64,000 nt of DNA from NCBI RefSeq assembly GCF_042680805.1, contig NZ_JBHUEM010000021.1, positions 1 through 64,000 of the forward strand. Direction: 5' to 3'. Below the pieces are notes generated by a model that worked only from the letters and a program-made list of their open reading frames with translations, did not search any database and was not told the origin of the DNA. This document shows positions 50,540 through 58,194 of the stretch, one piece after another. A program made the translations under genes and the position numbers. The stretch is from Bacillus_CJ salitolerans. GTDB taxonomy: Bacteria; Bacillota; Bacilli; Bacillales; SA4. Every line of letters starts with the position of its first letter. Within the stretch, counting starts at the first letter, position 1.

Positions 50540-51784
50540 TTACGTAGTCAGCTTTACAAACTTTCTTTTACCCACTTGTATGATAAGATCATTTTCAACA
50601 GTAATGGATAAAGTGTGGTCCATCACCTTTTCACCATTCACCCTAACCCCACCATTTTCAATCATTTTTCTTGCTTCACTTTTAGAGGGTAATAACGTTA
50701 ATTCGACTAATAAATCTAGTATGAGAGCTGTGCTTTCTCCTTCCCAAACAACTTCAGGTATATCATCTGGAATTGTTCCCTTTTGAAACACTGCTTTGAA
50801 GTGATCTTCAGCTTGATTAGAAGCTTCCAGTCCATGGTACATCCTTACAAGGGTTTTTCCAAGGTACATCTTTGCATCACGAGGATGGAGCTTCCCTTCG
50901 GTCAAATCACTGGCAATCGATTCTTTTTCATGTACGTCAAGGTCAGTGGCAAGGTTGAAGTATTTAATAATTAATTCATCTGGAATGGACATAGTCTTTC
51001 CATACATATCGCTTGGCTCGTCGTTCACTCCGATATAGTTATGCTTTGATTTTGACATTTTTTCAATCCCGTCTAAGCCCTCAAGGAGAGGGAGAAGGAT
51101 GACAACTTGCTTTTCCTTATCAAAGAACTCTTGAAGGTGTCTGCCCATTAGTACGTTGAAATGCTGATCGGTTCCACCTAACTCAACATCACTCTCTAAT
51201 TCAACCGAGTCATAGCCTTGCATGAGAGGGTAGAAGAACTCATGTAAGGAAATAGGCTTTCCGGTAGATAGACGCTCAGAAAAGTCATTTCTCTCTAATA
51301 ATCTTGCTACCGTAATAGAGGCAGATAGTCGGATAATATCTTCTAAATTTAAGGACGATAACCATGTTGAATTGTAAAATAGCTCAACCTTTTTCATATC
51401 TAATACCTTGCCAAATTGTTCGAAGTACGTTTGGGCGTTATGTTTTACTTGTTCATTTGTTAATTGCTTTCTTGCCACAGATTTTCCGGTAGGGTCGCCA
51501 ATTTTTCCTGTGAAATCACCAATGATTAATTGAATGACATGACCATTTTCCTGAAATTGTTTTAATTTATTTAACACGACGGTATGTCCAATATGAACAT
51601 CTGGAGCCGAAGGATCTAATCCTAATTTGATCTTTAATGGCTTTGATAAGAAAATAGATTTTGCAAGTTTGTTTTTAAATTCTTCGGCGGGAATAATCTC
51701 GTGAACACCGTTATGATAAATCTTAAACTGCCTCTCAACTTCTGCAAATTGATCACTTGTTAACTTCTCTAAAAAATTCTCCAT
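50540..51784 (-). CDS. tyrZ: Tyrosyl-tRNA synthetase (TyrZ type)
   Basis: 414 residues. Class I signature PDVHIGHTVV (HIGH-type), IIGDFTGKIGDPTGK, tyrosine pocket YPLMQGYDSVELESDVELGG and TDQ, KMSKS, and a C-terminal S4 domain (ILDLLVELTLLPSKSEARKM, GGVRVNG). The opening (FLEKLTSDQFAEVERQFKIY) and LGLDPSAPDVHIGH mark the TyrZ subgroup rather than TyrS. Start ATG 51784 follows CAGGAGG. Preceded by a tyrosine T-box. Confidence 0.95.
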   Translation of the reverse strand: MENFLEKLTSDQFAEVERQFKIYHNGVHEIIPAEEFKNKLAKSIFLSKPLKIKLGLDPSAPDVHIGHTVVLNKLKQFQENGHVIQLIIGDFTGKIGDPTGKSVARKQLTNEQVKHNAQTYFEQFGKVLDMKKVELFYNSTWLSSLNLEDIIRLSASITVARLLERNDFSERLSTGKPISLHEFFYPLMQGYDSVELESDVELGGTDQHFNVLMGRHLQEFFDKEKQVVILLPLLEGLDGIEKMSKSKHNYIGVNDEPSDMYGKTMSIPDELIIKYFNLATDLDVHEKESIASDLTEGKLHPRDAKMYLGKTLVRMYHGLEASNQAEDHFKAVFQKGTIPDDIPEVVWEGESTALILDLLVELTLLPSKSEARKMIENGGVRVNGEKVMDHTLSITVENDLIIQVGKRKFVKLTT

Positions 51785-51805
51785 CAATGTTCCCTCCTGT
51801 TTTAG

Positions 51806-52035
51806 AAATAAAAAAACCACGCCCCTAAGAAAGGGACGTGGTTTACGCGGTACCACCCTTATTGAAGATTGCTCTTCCACTTGTGTATATAACGGTATAT
51901 CCGTTCTTTGCTACGTATCGTTCACAAAGAAAGTTCAAGGAAGTAATTCATTCTTATCTGTGTACTGATTTTCACCAACCATCAGCTCTCTAAAACAGGG
52001 AGATAAAAACTACTGTATCCTGTCATAACTTCTTC
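51806..52035 (-). promoter_or_regulatory. T-box riboswitch (tRNA-Tyr)
   Basis: On the minus strand: Stem I region with a GGTGAAAATCAGTAC specifier loop (codon TAC), the T-box AAGGGTGGTACCGCG at 51860-51846, and the competing terminator CCACGTCCCTTTC..GGGGCGTGG followed by TTTTTTT at 51845-51809. Uncharged tRNA-Tyr should stabilise readthrough into tyrZ. Confidence 0.93.
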
Positions 52036-52156
52036 ATATAAAATTGTATTGGATGATTTTTATTATATTAGCTGAATTGAGGGAGATATTCAAGGGTAAA
52101 TTTGTAGTGATTTTTTTCCATTTAAGGATTAGCTTGAGAATTCTATCAAATAAATA

Positions 52157-52194
52157 GCGATCTTGTTAGCTTCATTTGGAAGTAACAAGATCGC
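52157..52194. terminator. Perfect 12-bp inverted repeat, probable terminator
   Basis: GCGATCTTGTTA / TAACAAGATCGC. On the minus strand it follows the small frames at 52195-52487. Confidence 0.6.
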
Positions 52195-52326
52195 CTATAC
52201 TATTTCACTAATATCCACTTTTATTGTCCTTTCTAGGAAGCTACTATTTGGCAAGAGAGCTTTCCTTGTTCGTTCATTTGAGAGTCCCAGCATATGTAGT
52301 ATGCCTTCGCCTTTCTCTATTTCAAT
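52195..52326 (-). pseudogene. Small decayed ORF B
   Basis: A 43-residue frame (IEIEKGEGILHMLGLSNERT, RKALLPNSSFLERTIKVDIS) with no ATG/GTG/TTG start; it would need ATT, placed 5 bases after AAAGGTGA. Its first 30 bp resemble the start of ORF A. Real protein character is suggested only by composition. Confidence 0.3.
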
Positions 52327-52352
52327 GGCATCACCTTTTCATGATTGACTTG

Positions 52353-52487
52353 TTAATAAATTCCCATGTATCGGTTTTGAAACATGTTGCCTAACGCTAC
52401 TTCATTGGATTCCCTCTTTTCTAAAATAGTAGGTTGATCATACATACCCATGTACCAGTTGTACATTTCGCCTTTCGTTTTTTCAAT
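52353..52487 (-). pseudogene. Small decayed ORF A
   Basis: A 44-residue frame (IEKTKGEMYNWYMGMYDQPT, ILEKRESNEVALGNMFQNRY, MGIY) again beginning at ATT seven bases after GGAAGGG. Upstream in frame is a TGA after GTG-AAATCAAAAAAACATCAT. No family recognised. The 52490-52796 gap is very AT-rich and holds the DinB promoter region. Confidence 0.35.
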
Positions 52488-52796
52488 GGAATCACGCCCT
52501 TCCTTATTGTGAATTCAAGGTTTATGATGTTTTTTTGATTTCACTTGTTTCACCTTCCTTTCTTTAACTTGTCCTAATCATACATTATTTATCTGTAAAT
52601 TGTAAATATTCAAAATATTTAATATTTTGCTGTTTTTGTCGATTTTAGTCATGTTTTTGACTTCTATCTAAATCAGACTCTTTTTTTTGAAGATTTACAA
52701 ATAAATTTTTTCACCAAGAAAAGGTAATTTTTCAAGGAATTATTTTAGGAAACGCCGAATATAAACACTGTAAACATATAAAAAGGGGGTAATGGA

Positions 52797-53306
52797 ATGA
52801 GTAGAGTAATCAATGTTCAGAACTTGATTGATACAAGAGAGAATTTAGTGAAGGAAATTTCCTCGTTAAAATGGGAGGAGTTAAATGAAAAACAAACAAG
52901 TGAAGAATGGAGTATCGGTCAAGTTTGCCACCATTTAATTGTATCTGAAACAGTGTTTACAAAGGCGATAGTTTATGGACTGAAAAAGAATGATCAGGTT
53001 AATGTGGAACAAAAACAAGTAGATTTAACGTTAGATCGCAGTCGAAAGATAGACGCTCCTGAAATCGTTCTTCCTCATGATGGTCCTTTTGATTTACATA
53101 AACTTCTTGAAGGATTGCAAGAATCGAGGAGTAAGCTTCTACATGTGTTAAATTCCTTAGAAGATCATTCCATTTTATGGGAGAGGGCGACGAAACATCC
53201 AATCTTCGGTGAACTCGCCTTAAATCAATGGGTCGATATTGTGTATTTACATGAAGAGAGGCATATTGAACAAATTAAGGAATTGAAAGCATTACAGGTG
53301 AAATAG
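52797..53306 (+). CDS. DinB family protein
   Basis: 169 residues, four-helix-bundle DinB_2 pattern. The conserved metal-site histidines are visible: H46 in VCHHLIVSE and the pair in YLHEERHIEQ (about 151 and 155). WSIGQVCHHL is the family start. Such proteins are often thiol transferases using bacillithiol, but this one cannot be assigned a substrate. AAGGGGGT precedes the ATG. Confidence 0.85.
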   Translation: MSRVINVQNLIDTRENLVKEISSLKWEELNEKQTSEEWSIGQVCHHLIVSETVFTKAIVYGLKKNDQVNVEQKQVDLTLDRSRKIDAPEIVLPHDGPFDLHKLLEGLQESRSKLLHVLNSLEDHSILWERATKHPIFGELALNQWVDIVYLHEERHIEQIKELKALQVK

Positions 53307-53364
53307 CATGAATAATAACTAAGGAGAGTTCCTCCGGTATGATGTAAGAATATGGCACTAGTTA

Positions 53365-53400
53365 AAATCCCACCAAAGGTCGTTTGGCGGGATTCATTTT
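53365..53400 (+). terminator. Terminator after DinB gene
   Basis: AATCCCACCAAA / TTTGGCGGGATT followed by CATTTTTGTT. Confidence 0.88.
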
Positions 53401-53449
53401 TGTTAACGATTAGGAAGTAAAAGGTTTATTACTATCTGATTACGTTTTC

Positions 53450-53590
53450 TTTAGTAATCTGGCTCTAGCGCCAGCCAAGATGAACTTGCAATGTCCTTGC
53501 AAGTTCATCTTTCTTAAGGCTACCTGACATAGACAAATGTGAAATTCACCCGTTTTTCAATGTCAGAACGTGGCTGCACATGGGCCCCTT
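53450..53590 (+). repeat. Dispersed intergenic element, copy C
   Basis: TTTAGTAATCTGGCTCTAGC, GCCAGCCAAGATGAACTTGC, an AAGATGAACTTGC/GCAAGTTCATCTT hairpin, and a 3' part with GTCAGAACGTGGC that departs from copies A and B. The opening TTTAGTAATC.GGCTC is shared with copy B. Confidence 0.6.
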
Positions 53591-53599
53591 TGCATTTGT

Positions 53600-54517
53600 T
53601 TATTTTGAAAGCATGGCTGAAACTAGTTTACTCAACGTTTCTTTATGAATAAATGGAGCGAGACCTGCTAAAAAATCAGGCGACATTTCTTCAACACCTA
53701 CATTTTGAATGTGAGTTTCAAGCTGTTCCTTTCGTAAAAAAGGAGCGAGGCTAAGGAGGAGGCTAGGTCTCACTTGTTTTTCTTCAGAGCGCTCTAGGAT
53801 GTAGTCAAGGGTATCTGAGCTCATAAAAGGAGCCAATCTACAAATGGTTTGCACATTAATCTGGTTGAAATCTGCTTTTTTTACAAAAAAATCTACCTGT
53901 TCTCGCCCTAAGAAAGGTGCTAAGGATACTAAGGTTTCGGCACCAATTGATCCATCGGCACAGCTCTCTACTAATAAGTTCAATGTTTCATCTGCAATAA
54001 AGGGAGCGATGCCCACCAGAAAATCTGGTGTGATATCTTCTGCAATTGCATCACGAACTATCTGATCTAACAGCTCTGAGCTTAGAAATGGAGCGAGGCT
54101 AGTTAGTGTATCTAGGTGAAATTTTGAAGTGTGTAATTTCTCTGTTAACTTATCCAGAGTACTTGTCTTAATGATGGGAGCAACATCGATAAGCTCATCT
54201 AATTGTACTTCATTAGAGTTAATTAGTCCTGCTACTTGGTCGATTTGATTAGATGATATGTTTTCAACAATTGTTCCTAAGTGACGATGATTCCAATTTT
54301 CTTTCGCTTCCCCTGCATTCATCATTTCGTCAATCGTTTTGTTGAATGTTTGAGCAATTACTGGGAATGTACCAATATCAGGTAAAGATTCTCCTCGTTC
54401 CCACTTTGAAACAGCCTGATGAGTAACGTTTAATTTCTCTGCAAGCTCTACCTGTGTAAAGTCTTGTTCCTTCCGAAGCTTTGAAATATAAGCCCCAATT
54501 TTACGTGCATCTAGCAT
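53600..54517 (-). CDS. XRE-type regulator with seven 29-residue LAPF repeats
   Basis: 305 residues. N-terminal helix-turn-helix (residues ~7-60, FTQVELAEKLNVTHQAVSKW) followed from residue ~85 by a helical repeat domain. The AP dipeptide of '(L/I/V)xx(L/V/I)APF(L/I/M)' recurs at residues 113, 142, 171, 200, 229, 258 and 287, an exact 29-residue period. The repeat array probably forms an alpha-solenoid for protein or ligand binding. AGGAGG precedes the ATG. The membrane protein gene upstream on the same strand may be co-regulated. Confidence 0.85.
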   Translation of the reverse strand: MLDARKIGAYISKLRKEQDFTQVELAEKLNVTHQAVSKWERGESLPDIGTFPVIAQTFNKTIDEMMNAGEAKENWNHRHLGTIVENISSNQIDQVAGLINSNEVQLDELIDVAPIIKTSTLDKLTEKLHTSKFHLDTLTSLAPFLSSELLDQIVRDAIAEDITPDFLVGIAPFIADETLNLLVESCADGSIGAETLVSLAPFLGREQVDFFVKKADFNQINVQTICRLAPFMSSDTLDYILERSEEKQVRPSLLLSLAPFLRKEQLETHIQNVGVEEMSPDFLAGLAPFIHKETLSKLVSAMLSK

Positions 54518-54650
54518 CTAAAAACCTCCTAGTGAACAATGTACAGTGCGCCCTGTCACCCTCATCTTAACACCTGCTCTATTACACAGCTATCAACTAG
54601 TAGTTGAATATGATGATATATCTCCTCAACTGTCAGTAGAATTAATGCCA

Positions 54651-55118
54651 TCATCTAAAAGACATGGCCATCTCCATCATTTCTTCTTTAGATAACTGTG
54701 ATGGACCTTCGTAAACAATGGAGTACTCCACATCATTTATTCGCCAGCTAAGCATTTGGTTATGCTCATTTTCTTGATAATACGCTGTTGTTCCGTCTAA
54801 AAGTCTTGTTTGTTCATCCCAGCTAGAAACATTATGCCAACCGATTTGACTAGTAACCCATACAGTCACACGCTCATTTTCATTTTCAAAAATCATTTTT
54901 ACTCGATTATATAGACTAACCTTTGCATAGTGATTATTAGACTGGATAGGGAGATAAGTAGGACTTGAGACGTCGAAAGGGACAAACCAACTTGCCATTT
55001 GAATCGGTAATCTCACTACACTAAAAAAAATACCAAGGATGATAAAGAGGCCTAAAAGTATAGATAAAATCTTTCTCGTTTTTAGTGCTTTTTCAAAACG
55101 ATCTTCATGGGTTAACAC
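54651..55118 (-). CDS. Hypothetical membrane-anchored protein
   Basis: 155 residues from GTG with GAGGAG upstream. One N-terminal membrane helix (ILSILLGLFIILGIFFSVV) and an outer strand-rich domain (YHKVSLYNRVKMIF-like segment, ERVTVWVTSQIGWHNVSSWD, MLSWRINDVEYSIVYEGPSQ). The end resembles DUF4367-type lipoprotein domains. No specific role. Confidence 0.7.
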   Translation of the reverse strand: MLTHEDRFEKALKTRKILSILLGLFIILGIFFSVVRLPIQMASWFVPFDVSSPTYLPIQSNNHYAKVSLYNRVKMIFENENERVTVWVTSQIGWHNVSSWDEQTRLLDGTTAYYQENEHNQMLSWRINDVEYSIVYEGPSQLSKEEMMEMAMSFR

Positions 55119-55198
55119 AGGTTACACTCCTCTCATCAATGCTTCCTTCCATCATTTTACCACCTTATCAAAGGAGAGGGGGAACCAAAAACAAAAAA

Positions 55199-55226
55199 AA
55201 GAAAGCTAACAAAATAGCTTTCTTTT
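55199..55226. terminator. Terminator of the ars operon
   Basis: AAAGAAAGCTA / TAGCTTTCTTT; on the minus strand followed by a T-rich run. It overlaps the hesB stop codon. Confidence 0.85.
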
Positions 55227-55500
55227 AACAACAATCGGATTCAGGCATGCCTGTAAAAATAAGGCCATCCTCGCGTACATCCAACGTTAAGGTGTCTGTC
55301 ATCGCTAAAATACGTTGATCAATGGCAACTGTAATTCCATTCACTGTTTTTACTTCATCATCATTTTCTGGCTCATCCAGAGTCAGTCCTAATTTAGGCG
55401 ATCCTCAGCCATAGCCTGCGAAAATGATTCGAATGTTACTAGCATTATGTTCTTCAAGAAATTCAAGTAATTTTGTCTTTGCTTCGTTTGAAATATTCAT
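55225..55500 (-). CDS. HesB/IscA-like protein with in-frame TGA (candidate selenoprotein)
   Basis: 91 residues when TGA at 55407-55405 is read through as residue 32. Frame before it: SNEAKTKLLEFLEEHNASNI then RIIFAGYG; after it: GSPKLGLTLDEPENDDEVKT, NGITVAIDQRIL...; end ESDCC. The whole is colinear with the HesB-like/iron-sulfur family, where 'AGxGCGGP' carries the conserved Cys; the TGA replaces exactly that Cys, a substitution known from HesB-like selenoproteins. Both flanks are free of other defects. A SECIS-like hairpin lies downstream. Starts 62 bp after arsA as last gene of the operon. Alternatively a nonsense mutation. Confidence 0.72.
55368..55386 (-). promoter_or_regulatory. Candidate bacterial SECIS hairpin
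   Basis: On the minus strand CTGACTCTGGATGAGCCAG, starting 18 nt after the TGA: CTG/CAG and CTC/GAG helices separated by one A.C mismatch, apical loop TGGAT with G in second position, 25 nt from TGA to loop. This fits the usual spacing and loop-G rule for bacterial SECIS. Confidence 0.5.
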
Positions 55501-55562
55501 GGAAACCCTCGCTTTCTCCATTAGTATAAACGGTATGGGTATTTAGATACAAATAATTATAA

Positions 55563-57332
55563 TTACTCTAACGATTGGAGGATGGATTCATAGCCAACCT
55601 TCTCTTCTGGAAACCATGGGAGAATCGTACATTTAGTAGCTAATTCACTTGTTACTTTTTGAATCCAAGCTTTTTCAGCCTTTGCTCTACCGTTTAGAAT
55701 AGGGTCAATGGTTTTCGTAGTATACAACGATTGATTGATGATCCACCAGGTTGGAATAATATCAGCCCTTTTTAAATCTTCCTGAAGCCTGCTTGCTTCT
55801 AACACTGGTGTAGCTTCTGCAAGTGTGACGATGACAACACTCGTTTCTGTTTTGTTTCGAAGACGAGGAAGAAGGTTCCTCACACTTTCTGGCACTTCAC
55901 CAGTAGAACGGGCGATTTCTTTATGATAGGCCTCTGCCGCATCCAAAAGTAATAGTGTATGGCCCGTTGGAGCAGTATCGATAACGATAACCTCGTCCTT
56001 TGATTTCTCAACCATCGCAGCAAATGCACGGAACACAGCAATTTCTTCTGTACATGGGGAATTTAAGTCTTCCTCAAGGTAGGCAAGAGCTTCTTCATTT
56101 AGTGTAGCACTTGCGTTACGTACAACTTCATTCTTATAAACTTCAACTTCATGAGTTGGATTAATACGGCTAATGGTTAGGAGATCATTGTTATTCTCAG
56201 CTTGAAACATCAGGTCAAGGTGGGCAGCTGGATCAGTTGTGGTTAAGTGTACCTTGTGTCCTTTTTCAACTAATCCCACTGCTATCATGGAAGCCACTGT
56301 TGTTTTCCCGACTCCTCCCTTTCCCATGGTAAAAATTATTCTCGTACCTTGTTCAGAAAAAGAAGAGATTAAAGATTTTATAGAGGAAACTGATTTGTCA
56401 TCAATGACCGTTTCTTCAGTCATAGTAGACATTTCATTGGAATTTGAGAACAAGAGTCGCAAATGCTCCAAGCCTGTAAGTGTATAAGAAACAAAAGGCA
56501 ACGAGAATGTTGTTATTTCCTTTAAGCCGTTCGGTATGTTCTCTATTGCTTCTTGCTGCCGTTTATAAAAGGCATGTGATATAGGATCATTTTCTATTTG
56601 CCTCTGTAAGACCCCGTTAATGATAAGGCGCTGGTTGTTAATACCTAATTCACGTAGTTCCTTTGAGGCTCTTTCAGCCTCATAAAAGGATGACGACTCG
56701 GGTCTTGTTACAATCAGTAAGGTGGTTTGACTAGGATCAGATAAAGCATTGACTGTTTTTTCGTAAATCTCCTTTTTCTCACCTAACCCAGAAAGAGGAC
56801 CAAGGCAGGAAGCTCCGTGTGTACTCTCTTCCAAATATCCACTCCAAGCAAGGGGTAATTGCAAAAGGCGAATGGTATGGCCAGTAGGTGCCGTATCAAA
56901 AAGGATGTAGTCATACTCTTCAACTAAATCCGTATTTGTTAACAGGTTTGTAAACTCATCAAATGCGGCAATTTCAACTGTACAGGCGCCAGATAATTGT
57001 TCCTCCATCGTGACGAGTACAGATTGTGGTAATAAACCGCGATAAGGCCCAATCACTCTTTCGCGATATTTACTTGCAGCCTCTTCAGGGTCTAAGTTAC
57101 AGGCATACAAATTCTCAGTATGGGGAATCTGCTTTGGTTCACTTGTCAGTTCAATCTCAAAAACATCCTGGAGATTTGAAGCAGGGTCTGTGCTAACAAT
57201 CAATACCTTTTTACCGAGGTCGGCTAAGCTAACTGCAGTTGCGCAGGCAGTAGATGTTTTCCCAACGCCACCTTTTCCGGTAAAAAAGAGGAATGGGGTA
57301 TGGCTGACAGACTGGGGCTCAAACATTTGCAT
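55563..57332 (-). CDS. arsA: Arsenite-pump ATPase ArsA
   Basis: 589 residues in two homologous halves, each with a Walker A P-loop GKGGVGKT and a switch motif DTAPTGHT. Cysteines C(A) and C(B)-type sites appear in SGACTVE, ESTHGASCLG and NSPCTEE. It energises ArsB for arsenite/antimonite efflux and receives metalloid from ArsD. Start at ATG 57332, ten bases after AGGAGG, 15 bp after the arsD stop; longer in-frame extension would overlap arsD. Confidence 0.95.
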   Translation of the reverse strand: MQMFEPQSVSHTPFLFFTGKGGVGKTSTACATAVSLADLGKKVLIVSTDPASNLQDVFEIELTSEPKQIPHTENLYACNLDPEEAASKYRERVIGPYRGLLPQSVLVTMEEQLSGACTVEIAAFDEFTNLLTNTDLVEEYDYILFDTAPTGHTIRLLQLPLAWSGYLEESTHGASCLGPLSGLGEKKEIYEKTVNALSDPSQTTLLIVTRPESSSFYEAERASKELRELGINNQRLIINGVLQRQIENDPISHAFYKRQQEAIENIPNGLKEITTFSLPFVSYTLTGLEHLRLLFSNSNEMSTMTEETVIDDKSVSSIKSLISSFSEQGTRIIFTMGKGGVGKTTVASMIAVGLVEKGHKVHLTTTDPAAHLDLMFQAENNNDLLTISRINPTHEVEVYKNEVVRNASATLNEEALAYLEEDLNSPCTEEIAVFRAFAAMVEKSKDEVIVIDTAPTGHTLLLLDAAEAYHKEIARSTGEVPESVRNLLPRLRNKTETSVVIVTLAEATPVLEASRLQEDLKRADIIPTWWIINQSLYTTKTIDPILNGRAKAEKAWIQKVTSELATKCTILPWFPEEKVGYESILQSLE

Positions 57333-57346
57333 GAATAGTGTTCCTC

Positions 57347-57697
57347 CTATAATAGTCTTGTTTTGGAAGCTGGTTCTTGTAGATCTTGTTCGTTTACATG
57401 AAGCCATTCTGCAAACTCTTCATTCGATGGGTACTCTCCAATTTTTACAGCTTCACCATTCAATAGTGTGATTGGCAAGGCATCAGGGCCTTTTTCGTGA
57501 AGAAGGGTGTTAATGACTTTATTTTCAACAAACATCCTAGGTTCAGTTCCAAGATTAAATCGTTTTATATAAAAGCCTTTATTTTCAAGAGTGAAAATAG
57601 TAGAGGCAACTCTTGTGAGTTCAGGATCCACAGATGGTCCACATACTCCTGTTGGGCAGCACAATGCAGGGTCAAAGATCTCAATTTTGTTGGTCAT
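57347..57697 (-). CDS. arsD: Arsenic metallochaperone ArsD
   Basis: 116 residues, thioredoxin-like fold. C13-C14 and C19 (ALCCPTGVCG) are the As(III)-binding cysteines; the later CC pairs of longer ArsDs are absent, which does not prevent chaperone function. Delivers As(III) to ArsA. AAAAGGAG precedes the ATG. Separated from arsC by a strong hairpin. Confidence 0.94.
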   Translation of the reverse strand: MTNKIEIFDPALCCPTGVCGPSVDPELTRVASTIFTLENKGFYIKRFNLGTEPRMFVENKVINTLLHEKGPDALPITLLNGEAVKIGEYPSNEEFAEWLHVNEQDLQEPASKTRLL

Positions 57698-57722
57698 ATG
57701 AATTCTCCTTTTTCAATCTAGT

Positions 57723-57753
57723 AAAAAAACAGTCGAGAAGCTTTGTTCTCGAC
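57723..57753 (-). terminator. Intra-operon terminator between arsC and arsD
   Basis: On the minus strand GTCGAGAACAAAGCTTCTCG and AC, then TGTTTTTTTAC: 8-bp stem and seven-T tail, between the arsC stop and arsD start. Only 64 bp separate the genes and no clear promoter follows, so arsDA-hesB would depend on readthrough. Confidence 0.85.
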
Positions 57754-57761
57754 TAGCAACA

Positions 57762-58181
57762 TTATTCACCTGTTTCAGAAAAGCGCTTAATACGGTCTCC
57801 AATTTCATCACGAACGCGCTGGAAGAATGCCCATTTTTCTTCATCCGTACCTTCAGCTTTTGCTGGGTCGTCGAATCCCCAATGAACACGCTTAATGTGA
57901 GGAGGAGTAACAGGGCAATGGTCAGCAGCATGACCGCAAAGTGTCACAATTAAATCGGAACGGTCTAATATATCCTTACTAATGACATCAGATGTTTGCT
58001 TAGAAATATCAATGCCTGCTTCCTGCATAGCCTTTACAGCACTCGGGTTTAATCCATGGGCTTCAAGACCCGCACTATACACATCCCATTCGTCACTTAA
58101 ATATTGTTTCGCCCATCCTTCTGCCATTTGACTTCGGCAAGAATTACCTGTACATAGGAAATAGATTGTTTTTTTTGTCAT
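57762..58181 (-). CDS. arsC: Arsenate reductase, thioredoxin-coupled
   Basis: 139 residues. P-loop CTGNSCR with nucleophile C10, and the redox pair C82/C89 (LCGHAADHC), identical spacing to S. aureus pI258 ArsC. Reduces As(V) to As(III), which ArsB/ArsA then export. AAAGGAG precedes the ATG; 13 bp after arsB. Confidence 0.96.
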   Translation of the reverse strand: MTKKTIYFLCTGNSCRSQMAEGWAKQYLSDEWDVYSAGLEAHGLNPSAVKAMQEAGIDISKQTSDVISKDILDRSDLIVTLCGHAADHCPVTPPHIKRVHWGFDDPAKAEGTDEEKWAFFQRVRDEIGDRIKRFSETGE

Positions 58182-58194
58182 CTTAATAACTCCT

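Noticed and set aside
52353..52520. Second in-frame TGA as another selenocysteine site
   Set aside because: The frame before the TGA is only nine codons, without family conservation or a downstream hairpin; the locus looks decayed.
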